Source: Serilophus lunatus (Eukaryota; Chordata; Aves; Passeriformes; Eurylaimidae). From it: DNA of 64,000 bases. The DNA is taken from positions 434,001 to 498,000 of the forward strand of contig VXBA01000883.1 of NCBI GenBank assembly GCA_013399895.1, written 5' to 3'. The notes beneath the pieces are model-generated. The model had not been told where the DNA came from, ran no database searches, and saw only the letters and a list, made by a program, of their open reading frames with translations. Positions 54,701 through 63,721 of the stretch are shown here, one piece after another. A program made the position numbers and the translations under genes. Position 1 is the stretch's first letter. Every line of letters begins with the position of its first letter.

Positions 54701-57520
54701 AAAAAGTTCACTCTGTAGGCCATTCTAATCAAACCTGGCAGGTTCTTTCAGTGAAAGTATCTTTGACTTCTTGTCATTTTTAGGCAGACTGCATCTGTTT
54801 ATAATAAAATCTGCAAGTGTCTTTGTAGACCTGAAGTCTTTGTCCAGGACCTAAAAATTGTACTAGATGTGAAAGCAAGAAAAAAAATCTATCTCTAAGG
54901 CTCTGAAGAGCTGTAAGCACAGTTACTTATCCAATTTTTACTCATATCCACTATTTTCTTACATTTCACAATTACCAAAGAGCTGTCCTTTGTTTCCAAG
55001 CCAACATCATTTTTCTAACCAAAGGGGCTCTGCATAATCTGATTTTGCTTTGTTATTTCATTGAAGAGATGCAATCTAAAATCTCCTTAACTGAAAAAAA
55101 TAACAGATGTGTCTTTTTCAAATACGCACACAATTTCTGAAATTCTAATAATTTTATCCTGAAATTTTGGACTATCCCCAACAAAATAGTTGAGGTGTCC
55201 ACACTAAAAAGGTGATCAGTCTGTTTAGTCACCTCTCAAAGGTTTAAGTGATCGAGTAGACAATCATTTTCACTGACCCTCAGTTTTCAACATCAACCAG
55301 TTAAGGCTCTCTTGTCTTGGGCACTTCAGGCTGCATCATGAAATGCAGCCCCAAAAGACTAAAGACACTCTAAGACTCTCTGGAGGATTGTTCAGGGAAT
55401 GGCTGGTTTTGAGGGAAAGAATCCCATTTTAAGACACAGGCCCAATGCACATAACCTGCATGCAAGGGGCAGAGTCAGAGGAAGGGTAAGTAAACTAAAA
55501 ACTGGTGAAAAGCAATCCCATATACGAGCAAGTATAAGCAAAGGATTGTGCAGAATATGATGCAAAGAAGTGAAATGATCTTTTAGGAGATGCCCGTGAG
55601 TATTTGAAAATGTTCAGTTTGGACTTTCTGAGAACATTCTGACATTGACAAATCAATTTTAAAAAAAGTAAATACATTTAGAAGCTTAATGTTTTTGAAC
55701 ACAATGTTCTTCAAAACTTTGAACACTGCTTTTAATAAATCGATTATTTTCTTAAATTTTCACATAATTCTCTTGTCAGCAAAAGGAATCCCATTGAAAG
55801 GGTAGAAAAGTAGTTGTCTTAAAGATTAGTCTAAATTGTGCTTAAGCACTTTAAATGATCAAACTCCTTTGAGGTGATTGTGAACATTTTTGCCTTTTAT
55901 TTTTAACAATTGTGTACCTTTCTGTGCAATTCCAGTCAGAAATGTCTTGTTCTTGTATAAATTAGCTGAACCTGACATCAAATAGATGGTTATTTCAACA
56001 GTAAACCCACTTAAAGACCTTAGGCAGTGACAGATATTGTACAGAAGCAGAGTCATAACACGATCTCAGCGACTTCCCCCTCCGAATCAGAAATGAGTCC
56101 TTGCAAGTGGCCAAGGAGAGAGGAAAGGGTGGATAGAAATATAAAAATAATATAAATGCTACTCACACAAAAGTTGTCTATGTGAATCGGTGATGTTTGC
56201 ATTCTCATGCCAGAAGGGGTTTATCAAAGGGTAACATTCACTCCTCACTAATAGAGAAGGGGAAAAACAATGAGGAAAAAAATTACACTATAGTATCTTT
56301 TTGCTATGTACATTTTTTGCATTTACGTATAATTCATATCATATTCACTGCTTTTAAAACAGTCATCCATGGGCAAGGAAGGAAAGGAGGGGATTTTCAC
56401 TATCCAGCATTGGCTGCTCACAAGGGGGTCTTACTGCTGGAGTCAACAGGGAAACATCTGCTCGTTGCAGTGGGGCTTGGGGTACAGCACAGGGAGAATT
56501 CCAGTAACTTGCTCCTTCTCCCCAGTCCACTGGAAGAAACATCCTGTGGTGAACACGACTTACTCTTTGCTTTTAGTGGTGGAATCAAAACCAAAAATAA
56601 CAAATTCACTCAATGGGGAAAATCCTGTAATATCCACACAGGGTTCATGGGTCTTTCATTAAAATCTTGAACTCTGAAGCACTAAGCAGGACCAAACACA
56701 GGACATCCACTCGATGAACTTGGTGAGTCTTTAGTTACTTATATTTAGTTAGTGTGGAATTAAGTTTATTCAAATTATTTAGAGGTAAACATTTCAAACT
56801 AACATTGTTTTATTTGCTCTATTATTTCAATAATACATAATAATAATTATATTAACATTACTTGTATTATTTATGTATATAAACTATATCTTATTTATAT
56901 TCTTTATAGTATTATTTATCATTTTAATGTTTTTAACCCAGAACTTTCGCCCCTTAATTCCCTGATCCAAATGAAAAGGCATCTCCTTCCTTCTAAATGA
57001 TTAACGTTTATTAAGTTAGCTTGAATTAAAAGTTAATGTAAAATTAGGTTACATTAGCAGAAAAATCGCTCTCCCCATGTCTCCTTCGGCAAGTGACACA
57101 GGAGGCACTGACAAGGCACGGCCGGGGAGAGGAGAGCCAAAACCCGGAGCCTCCGCGGCCCCTCCGGCCCCGCAGCTGGATCCCGCAGCCGGATCCCGCA
57201 GCCGGACCCCCGCAGCTGGATCCCGCAGCTGGATTCCGCAGCTGGATCCCGCAGCCGGACCCCCGCAGCTGGATCTCGCAGCCGGACCCCCGCCCCGCAC
57301 TCGGGCAGCGCTGCGCCCCCCGGCTCCGCCCGCGCCACTCACCGCGGCAGGTCCGCCACAGCCCCGAGTGCGAGCTGAGCGCGTCCGTGCCGTTCCGGGA
57401 CGCCTCCAGCTTGGAGGCATCGATGATGTACCAGAAGTCCGTCGCGATGGCCACCACGAGGAAGATGAAGCTGGAAAGTCCCACCAGGGCCACGAAGAGG
57501 GAGAGGGCGCCCAAGTTCAN
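45498..57520 (-). CDS. TMEM114: TMEM114, four-helix PMP22/claudin-family membrane protein
   Basis: Joining 57520-57343, 56247-56167, 47740-47603 and 45730-45498 gives 630 nt: 209 residues and a stop, against about 223 in human. Every intron is GT-AG and falls between codon bases 1 and 2. From the first base to the last, helices lie at residues about 5-27, 90-112, 117-143 and 173-197. The first extracellular loop carries the claudin-type signature G53-L54-W55 followed by C58 and C64, which in this superfamily form a disulfide. It also has N-glycosylation sequons at N43 (NGT) and N77 (NIT), and the NPF at 69-71 that I expect in TMEM114. The DFWYIID block (28-34) and the FGWSLAL block (171-177) separate it from the paralogue TMEM235. 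The short charged C-terminal tail (residues 198-209) is cytosolic. In mammals the protein sits at the plasma membrane and is linked to lens biology; its molecular function is unsettled. The start codon's first base is N (57520). Confidence 0.95.
45731..47602 (-). other. TMEM114 intron 3
   Basis: This 1,872-base intron has no recognised exon inside. A purine-rich tract (A runs with GAA) at 46979-47012 and plus-strand frames of 143 and 115 codons (46634-47065, 47078-47425) are present. Those frames resemble no family and lie antisense in low-complexity sequence. Confidence 0.85.
47603..47740 (-). CDS. TMEM114: TMEM114 exon 3
   Basis: This 138-nt exon has acceptor TTCTTCAG (CAG at 47743-47741) and donor GTACTA (47602-47597). 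It encodes M88 to G132: helix 2 (rich in L, I and M), the short GGMTG turn and most of helix 3. The donor is weaker than usual at positions +3 to +5, yet the phase and protein alignment leave little doubt. It was identified by reading the reverse strand for the conserved helix 2 sequence. Confidence 0.93.
48566..48634. repeat. 28-bp direct duplication around a poly-C tract
   Basis: Bases 48566-48593 (starting AAGTAATTCCAGTAT) are repeated at 48607-48634 with a single C-to-T difference. They are separated by 13 bases, including ten consecutive C. The near-identity suggests a recent duplication, possibly by slippage or break repair at the C-run. Confidence 0.9.
51050..51260. promoter_or_regulatory. 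Candidate intronic regulatory element
   Basis: The block contains a palindromic homeodomain-type core (AGCTTAATTAAG near 51182), a forkhead-like TGTTTATG, a TGATCAG core and E-box-like CAGCAGCTC sequence, with no repeat signature. It lies inside intron 2 of TMEM114. The call rests on motif density only. Confidence 0.2.
54373..54406. repeat. Short tandem repeat, about 14-bp unit
   Basis: Two full copies and a partial third of an AAACTACTATATAA-type unit follow each other. The repeat is short and low in complexity, and it lies inside intron 2. Confidence 0.7.
56167..56247 (-). CDS. TMEM114: TMEM114 exon 2
   Basis: This 81-nt exon has a pyrimidine-rich acceptor ending TAG (56250-56248) and donor GTGAGT (56166-56161). 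It encodes the end of the first extracellular loop: the second conserved cysteine (C64), the NPF motif (69-71), the glycosylation sequon N77-I-T and the SHRQLL run leading to helix 2. It completes the split valine codon from exon 1 and leaves one base of a tyrosine codon for exon 3. It is too short to appear as an independent reading frame and was found by matching the family signature. Confidence 0.93.
56248..57342 (-). other. TMEM114 intron 1
   Basis: This 1,095-base intron is made of two very different halves. The part next to exon 1 (57060-57342) belongs to the CpG island and holds the minisatellite. The part next to exon 2 includes an AT-only-like stretch at 56750-56930 (ATT and TATA runs). 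Frames in the region 56197-56670 on the plus strand overlap exon 2 antisense and are not genes. Confidence 0.85.
57171..57297. repeat. 13-14 bp GC-rich minisatellite in TMEM114 intron 1
   Basis: Nine units begin with CGCAGC at 57171, 57184, 57197, 57211, 57224, 57237, 57250, 57264 and 57277, with unit lengths of 13 or 14. Variants alternate between CAGCTGGATCC and CAGCCGGACCCC. The units with CAGCTG each contain an E-box core. The array ends about 45 bases inside the intron from the exon 1 donor. It generates long spurious frames on both strands. Confidence 0.92.
57343..57520 (-). CDS. TMEM114: TMEM114 exon 1 (coding part)
   Basis: This exon encodes residues 1-59 plus the first base of codon 60: a short N-terminus, the first membrane helix, and most of the first extracellular loop with GLW and C58. 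The start is NTG at 57520-57518 followed by AAC TTG. If N is A, it is the only ATG in the preceding 110 bases of this strand, and it has a purine at -3 (GGCGGC before it). The next in-frame methionine is residue 88, in exon 3, so a start there would lose the first helix. The TTG at 57514 is not a credible start. The donor is GTGAGT at 57342-57337. Confidence 0.95.
57520..57520. other. Unresolved base at TMEM114 start codon
   Basis: The base is N. On the minus strand it is the first base of NTG, immediately before AAC TTG GGC GCC, the N-terminus of TMEM114. An A gives the expected initiator. The ambiguity sits in GC-rich sequence that is hard to sequence. Confidence 0.9.
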
Positions 57521-58084
57521 GCCGCCTCCGCCCGGCCCAGAGGGGTCCCCGCCGCCCCCCGCCCCGGGTCGCTGTCCCGTCCCGCTGGCCGTGCCCCGCT
57601 CTGTGCACGAGTGTGCGGGGCCGGGCTGAGCAGGTGCGTTCTGCCTCCTCGGAAAGGGACACCTGTTGGAACACCGGGGGATGGGAGTCCTGATCGCTTA
57701 GACAGAGGCGGAATGAGTTCAACTCGGAAGGATGAAAACTCCCTTATTCGGAGCAGTGATAGTGCTGGTGTTCCTGCAGCCTTTGTGATGTATTTACAAG
57801 AGATTTCCTTTTGATTTTTGCTTTCCAGATGCCGAGCTCAAAAGGACAGATCTAACCTAATTTGAAAGGTGGTTGAGAGAGGGCAGTAGTGTGGCAATTG
57901 CTACCTGCTGCAGTGATGTCTGTACCTTTCTCGGGATCATTTTCCTGTCAGTGTCACCCACAGAGGGAAGGACGCAAGCAGTACATCGTCTTCCAGAAAC
58001 TATAGTTATGTAGTTTCCAAGGGTACATGTGTGAGCCCCTAAGCCACGCTTCACCCAACGACCTGCTCGTCTTCAACACACTGA

Positions 58085-58108
58085 AATCTGTTGCATAACA
58101 AGGTAAGT
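58085..58108 (+). other. Strong splice donor on the plus strand
   Basis: AAG followed by GTAAGT (donor at 58103-58108) matches the vertebrate consensus at all nine positions. It lies about 0.5 kb from the TMEM114 CpG island on the opposite strand, where the first exon of a divergent non-coding transcript could end. No start of such an exon can be fixed. Confidence 0.25.
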
Positions 58109-59734
58109 TGCAGTAACAGAACCTTGTTTTTAAATCTGCAGAGCATTTACTCTGGAGTTTTACTGCATCACTTCACTGGCATAAAGATACAGTACAGGTA
58201 GGGTCAAGGGAGCATCTTGTTTTCATCCTTGTAATTCACTTCAGGCCTTCCAGGGAATTGCTAAGTAACTCCCAGTAATTAAAAAAGTCATTCTCATCTA
58301 TTTTTCTGGCATGGACACTGGGCAGAATGTGTGACATCATTACCCATCCATAGCAACAAGCTATCATGAACCAGTAGGGATTCAGCCAATGGATCTCTTA
58401 AAAGCAAAATATTCCTTCAGAGGGTGTTTATTTAAATACAGTAATCATCAGCTCTACAGACCACATTTTGCTCTGCAAAAATGCTGAAAGGTGTCTATTG
58501 CTGGGAATATAATAGACTTTCCATTCAGGAATACACTGTTAGGCTGCTACACCATTATTCTGAGCTTTTGCCATCTCTTTCTCACACCTCTGAATTGTGT
58601 TTCTAATTCGTGAAAAGTGCCTGTGTAGTTCTACAAACTAAGCAGCTGTTATCTCCTTGTAATTGTCATGTTTGGGTGATACGAAGTTAATGAAGCAAAG
58701 TGAAATGTTTTTTTAGACTAATTAATGCAGTAAGACAAAATGAAAAAGCCTTGGGGGATGAGTCCTAAATGGGAACCCAAGCTTGTCTGTTTTTTCCAAC
58801 TATATTTGCAGGGTTCCTTGGAAGTTTTACTTAGCCCCACAAACACCAGTAGGCAGCTGTTTTATCAGTTCTCATAAACCTGATCAGAGGCATTCATACA
58901 CTTAAATCATCACTCCCCTGCAATGATCCACCACTCCCATCGCTCAGTTAAAATCAAGGGAATGCAAAGGGTGTAAAACCGCAGGAACAATTAACCCAGT
59001 TGGGTACAAGCTATTACTCAAATGTTGTATAAAATGCTTACCAGTAATTCTCTGTATCCTGCAGAGTTTTTGTTCTAATCTTGGGACCCACAAAGTTTGG
59101 ACATGTGCTTCTCTTCAGAAATATTATTAAATAATTTGTATTAGCCAACAAGATGTGTGGAGGGCCTTGTAGACTCTACCTAGGCTAACTTTACAGCAAA
59201 CATAAGTTAGAGCCTGCTAGCCCCAGATCTTTTGTGACCAGACTGTGATGACAAAAGTTTATGCCAAGAATAAATCAACTCTACGTGGAAGCTTCATTTC
59301 CACATCAGCATAATCTATTTAGGAATTCACTGTCATGCTAAGGGCCAAATAATTCCTGCAATGTCAGAAAACTAAAAATGTAGAGTTAAGAAAACATCTT
59401 CATCTATTCATTAGAAAAGGTTTATAATGAAAGGAAAAAGCCAGTAGTAAAAATTAGCTTCTCCAGAGATTCATTTTTCAATTTACTGAGGTCTCTGAAA
59501 GTTAAACTAAGATTTTTAGTAGAATAGGTTCAAAATTTTAATCTGGAGTTCACTTTGCATAGACAGACTAGATGTCTCCTCCTCAGAATAACAGAGATAA
59601 TTCGGAAAATGCTCCCAAAATTGTGCTCACTTATTGGTCCACAGAGTGTGATGCAGCAAAATTATCAGTCTCTGCCAGCCTGAGCATGGCAGAGCCTTTG
59701 AAAATAACTTTTACCCTCTCCTTTCTGCTTGCAG

Positions 59735-59802
59735 GGTTACATGGTTGCTGAAGGATTCAGAGGTCAGGAGAACACTAGCACGGCTTCCCGGGACTCTTCC
59801 AG
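59735..59802 (+). other. Candidate 68-nt exon, plus strand
   Basis: A long pyrimidine-rich tract (59709-59730) ending TTGCAG precedes the segment, and CAG|GTAAAA closes it. Two of its three frames are open. The product is not recognised. It could be an internal exon of a divergent long non-coding RNA or a 5' UTR exon of the gene to the right. Splice signals alone are weak proof. Confidence 0.25.
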
Positions 59803-61157
59803 GTAAAATGCATCTCTAGTACAAATCCTTCTGAGCTGTTCTGAACCTTTACTGTATGGGTGCAGCAGGGGCCCATGCCCAGTCATGTTCAGTGATTGAG
59901 ATCCTTGAGGTAAAGCTGCTGTGGAAGTAGTATCTGATTGGGTTAATACTGGAAAGGAGTGAGTGAAAGTCAGAGAATGGAATTTGGCACTTTGTGCTCA
60001 AACATTCTAAATAGTTTAGTGAATACCAGTGCTCAGAGTAGGAAACAGCATGTCATTTAATCCTATTACAAACACACTTGTTATCAGCAGAACGTTCACC
60101 TTCTCTTTGGACTAAACTTCTGTCTGTAACAAGAAGTGCAATTCCTCTCATAGGTCCAGTGTTTGTCTTTTCAAACTACATAAACTGTCATATAAGTTTG
60201 GTAAGCACATACACACTTCTTAAGACATTCATCAATACATTTCTTTTTAGGACAGACTCTGCTTACAAGATGAATTCCTCAATTTTCCCCAATGTTTCTT
60301 TTATTTTATTTCCCCTGCCTTGTTTTGTATTTGTGAAGAGGTGGTTTGGCTACTGAAAGTAAATTCCACAGTGTTTACTCATATAACTGCAGGAATGTAA
60401 AAGCCAGTCAGTGTAAGTGTGCACCAAAGACTAATTAATCACTGCCACAGAAACAAGTGTTAGCAACCTGATGTCATTTGCAATCCTTTTCCAGAACACA
60501 TCACATTTTTCCTCCAATTTTTTTTCATTGACTGAATAATTAAATAGAAACACAGCCTTCCAGTAAAACTAATGGGATTTTGAAATTTATTTTTCTTTTA
60601 AACTATTAAAAGATTACCACCAGTACACAAGGTTGTGGATTGTATTCAGCAATAGGAACAGTAGTGGGCTTTTTGCTAGCACAGGTAGCTAACAAGAGCA
60701 TATCTGCCATGGTATGTGCAAGAAAATCCAGAGGAGGTGTAATGAGAGGGAGGTGAAAAGTACAGGACGGCAGTGAGGAGCAGGTCTTGCAAGACTCTTG
60801 AGATTAAATGACCTCTGATGATGATGTGAACAGCGTGTAATCAACTGCTGCACTATCTGATTATTACTCTGTATTGAACAGGCAAAGTTTATCTCTAGCG
60901 TTGGTTTCTCGGGGCTGTCTATGGATGAAATCAGCCAATCTTGTCGTTTGTGAAGTAAAGTCCTTACCTTCCTCTTTTTCATTCTGGGTATGGACGCTGT
61001 TTCCCTGCCTTGTTATAGACTAACATGCTTGAAAAAGCAAGTGCTGAGCAGAATGGATGGAACTTTCTCTTACTTTCTGAAGCATTGAGCAATTTTAAAG
61101 TGTTTGCTAAAATTTTAAAAGAGCATTTGGTATGCATCATGTAAATATAAAATAAAT

Positions 61158-61270
61158 CTGGACACAGTCCTGTGCCATGTGCTCGGGGATGACCCTGCTT
61201 GAGTAGGGGGGTTGCACCAGTGACCCACTGTGGTCCCATCCAACCTGACCCATGCTGCAGTTCGGTGATA
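61158..61270 (+). mobile_element. CR1 retrotransposon 3' part
   Basis: The segment carries CR1 tail blocks: 'ggatgaccctgcttgag', a run of G with 'gttgcaccag', 'tgacccactgtggtccc' and 'tccaacctgacccat'. A poorly preserved terminal repeat follows. It points right (plus strand). It is severely 5'-truncated and has no coding capacity. Confidence 0.85.
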
Positions 61271-63639
61271 TTTTTGGTATTGGCAGTTATAGTCACTGGG
61301 TTGACATTGTTCTAAGAATCACCTGATACCTTACCTATGTGCCTTTCTTAGAAAAATTTTTGTGCAAATCAGTTTGTGTTGGACATGAGAAGTCATGATG
61401 GAGTGATGTCAAAAACATTGAAAACATTGTTCTGAATAAGCCTATGGAAATAAATGCTATGGTCAAAGAGTATGAATATATCTGATAAACAACCACAAAA
61501 TAGTTAATGAAAAAGAAATCACTGTGGATTTTATCTCTCTGATGCTAATGTTAGTGCTTTTTAATTCAGCTTTCTTGTTGGCAAAGCAGTATGATTCTTA
61601 ACTTCCCTTGGGAAGGAGAAATGGATATTTAGGAAATGTGGAGACAAAAAAGCCGACAGCTGCAGTTGCCCCTTTTAATTATTTTTCAATTATCCCCCTC
61701 ATGCACTTTTTAACCTCAAGTACTTATTTAAGAATTTTCAATCTGGTGACCCAACACTTGAGTCCCATACACGGTTGGAGAGCAGAGAAAGATTCCTCAC
61801 TGATTTATGACATAGACCAACAGCCCTTTTATTCACTGGTAACTGCCTGACATTTCTCTATGCTGCTTGATGGCTTAAGGAAGTTGTCTCATGAACTTTG
61901 CATACCAGCACACCAGTACACAACTTGAAGTGTGCATATCTCCTTTCAACAGCCCGAACACAGCAGGATTAAAATTATGAAGGTTGATACATTTTTTCCT
62001 CCTGACAGCCTTCAGTTTGGTTTTTGGTTTTTTGGGTTTTTTTACCGACCTACTGAAAGCACAGCATGTGCTTTTTTCTGGTAGACATATAATGAAAGCA
62101 AACAAGACAAGCAAAGAGACAGTACAGTACATGCTGAAAAGATAACATCAGCTATCAGGGATATACTACTGCACAGTACAAGATCAAGGATGGGGTGATG
62201 TATTAATTCATCTGGTTATTCCTGTATGCTTAGAATCAGCTCTGCTCTTTTATCTAATCTTAAGGAGTTAGATTTTTTCCTGTGATACATACTTTTCAGG
62301 ATTGTCTGTATAGTTTTCTTCTCTAAGGCTCCTGTTAAGAACTATCCTAGCAATCTCCTTTGGGATGTGAAAGAAATGGGGGAAAACCATGTGGGAAGGA
62401 GTAATTTCTTTTTAAGTCCTCTAATTCCTGGTGTGATGTGACTAAGGGATACTCTTGAGTTACTTTCTTTAAGCAAATTGATAGCTCACATGACTGTGGG
62501 GAAGACGGGCAATGTAGCTGAGGTGCATCCTCAAAAAAGAGGGAGATTTTGGGAATTTGCTGCAAAAGCCCTCTTGTGTGTAGTGCAGAAACTGCATCTC
62601 CCTGAGAAACTATAATTATCACTCACATTATAATGTCTGCAGCCACACTGGCTCCTTTAAGACCTTCTGCAGCCACAAGATCTGTTTTGCCTAATGATTA
62701 TGCTTATGTGGAACTAGGTAGCAGCATTTTTTAGACAAGAAATTATAGCAGCTCCATTTCTCACATAATGTACCCTCGCGTTTCAAAGATCCCGTGCAGT
62801 GCAATGAAACACCCTTTAGCGACTCCTCTAGTAATACTTAGCCTGCATACCAGTGTCTCCTGCTGCAAACTGGTAGGATTTTCTGACAAATAACAACTCC
62901 TTTTCCTGCAGATTGTTAGCACTTTATAGCAGTGGGGAACGTGCCAGCAGAGAAGCTGTAGTAATAATTTATGTGGCAGTGTATCACCACAGGAAGTAAA
63001 ATAACGTTCTGCTCTTTCGCTGGAGCCAGATAAAAGGAGAACAAATCTCCAAAGTGTTTTTGACAGATGTTCATCCAATAGAACTCCCCACAGAAACTCC
63101 ACTGAGAGATCTGAATGGCTTGCTGTGCTTTCTATTTCATTGCCACTCAACACTCTCGACTGTAAAAACAGGCAAAGATTACTTCATTCTTTTAATAATT
63201 CTTAGCCTTTGCTGAAGGATGCAGATCATGAGAAGCCAACATCTAGAACCACATACAGACTATGCATTACATTCCATGGTTTTTTCCAAGCATTGACTGT
63301 TTTAATTCTTCCTTCCTCAACGACACCCAGGCCCAAAATGTAGATACTAAAATCTACTGGTCAGCTGCTGCCTAACTCTGCGAACTAGACAAAATTTCAA
63401 TTATTAAAGGTCTCCAGAGCCCTCTGGTCATGGTGTTTCTACTCAAGTACGAATTTTCACCTGCTTCATGATACCCAGTTAAAAACTATGCAGAATTAAG
63501 CACCTAAACGTCCGACTCCCCAAACAACCGAGCAGATACCACTGTTGCTTCAGCGAACCCTGCAGCAGCAGTAGAATTATCCGGACTAAGGGACAAACGC
63601 CTATTTGCCTCCACAGAGGTTTTTCCTTTTTGTTTCCAG
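61271..63639. other. Non-coding DNA left of the second CpG island
   Basis: No known protein is encoded. The minus strand is open for 130 codons at 62761-63153, but the product is unrecognised and lacks splice context. CpG frequency begins to rise after 63.5 kb, marking the shore of the island. Confidence 0.5.
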
Positions 63640-63721
63640 CCCGTTCGGAGGTTTTGCATGGAATTACACACGAACCGACACAGCGCAAGAGATGCTAAAA
63701 CCAATCAATGGCAGAATGCGG
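63640..63721 (+). other. Candidate 82-nt exon at island shore, plus strand
   Basis: The acceptor is a near-unbroken pyrimidine tract ending TTTCCAG (63637-63639 is CAG). The donor after 63721 is G|GTAAGA. Two frames are open through the segment, one of them beginning P-F-G-G-F-A-W-N-Y-T. The product is not recognised. A CCAAT box inside it (63701-63705) suggests promoter DNA instead, so the two readings compete. Confidence 0.22.
63701..63707 (+). promoter_or_regulatory. CCAAT box (NF-Y type)
   Basis: ACCAATCA matches the NF-Y consensus and stands at the edge of the second CpG island. A reverse CCATTGATTGG overlaps it. If the neighbour is transcribed rightward, its start would be expected within the next 60-150 bases. 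Confidence 0.4.

Larger units (their letters stand above)
47741..56166 (-). other. TMEM114 intron 2
   Basis: This 8,426-base intron, the largest in the gene, separates the first extracellular loop from helix 2. It holds the C-run with a 28-bp duplication at 48566-48634, a candidate regulatory block at 51050-51260 and a small tandem repeat at about 54373-54406. I found no additional TMEM114 exon; the flanking exons join in phase without one. Confidence 0.85.
57060..57640. promoter_or_regulatory. CpG island over TMEM114 exon 1 and promoter
   Basis: GC content and CpG density rise sharply at about 57060 and fall again near 57640. This contrasts with the AT-rich sequence on both sides. The island covers the 5' UTR, exon 1 and the start of intron 1. 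The transcription start presumably lies in 57525-57640 on the minus strand. No clear TATA box is seen, as is usual for island promoters. Confidence 0.8.
57641..61157. other. Upstream flank of TMEM114, possible divergent transcript
   Basis: No recognised protein is encoded. The plus strand has a perfect splice donor at 58103 and a splice-bounded 68-nt segment at 59735-59802, both listed separately. The rest is AT-rich single-copy-looking DNA with no repeat that I can name. Confidence 0.45.

Noticed and set aside
57044..57342. Minus-strand extension of the exon 1 frame beyond the donor (repetitive GSGCGIQLR-type product)
   Set aside because: It is intron 1 minisatellite translated. The GTGAGT donor and family alignment end the exon at 57343.
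57514..57514. TTG at 57512-57514 as translation start of TMEM114
   Set aside because: Eukaryotic genes rarely start at TTG, and NTG two codons upstream restores the expected N-terminus if N is A.
57077..57814. Long proline- and arginine-rich plus-strand frames (up to 245 codons)
   Set aside because: They run antisense through TMEM114 exon 1, the minisatellite and the N base. Their length comes from GC content and the repeat, and the products are low-complexity.
62761..63153. 130-codon minus-strand frame
   Set aside because: The product is unrecognised, lacks clear splice sites or codon-usage signs, and matches no neighbour expected from synteny.
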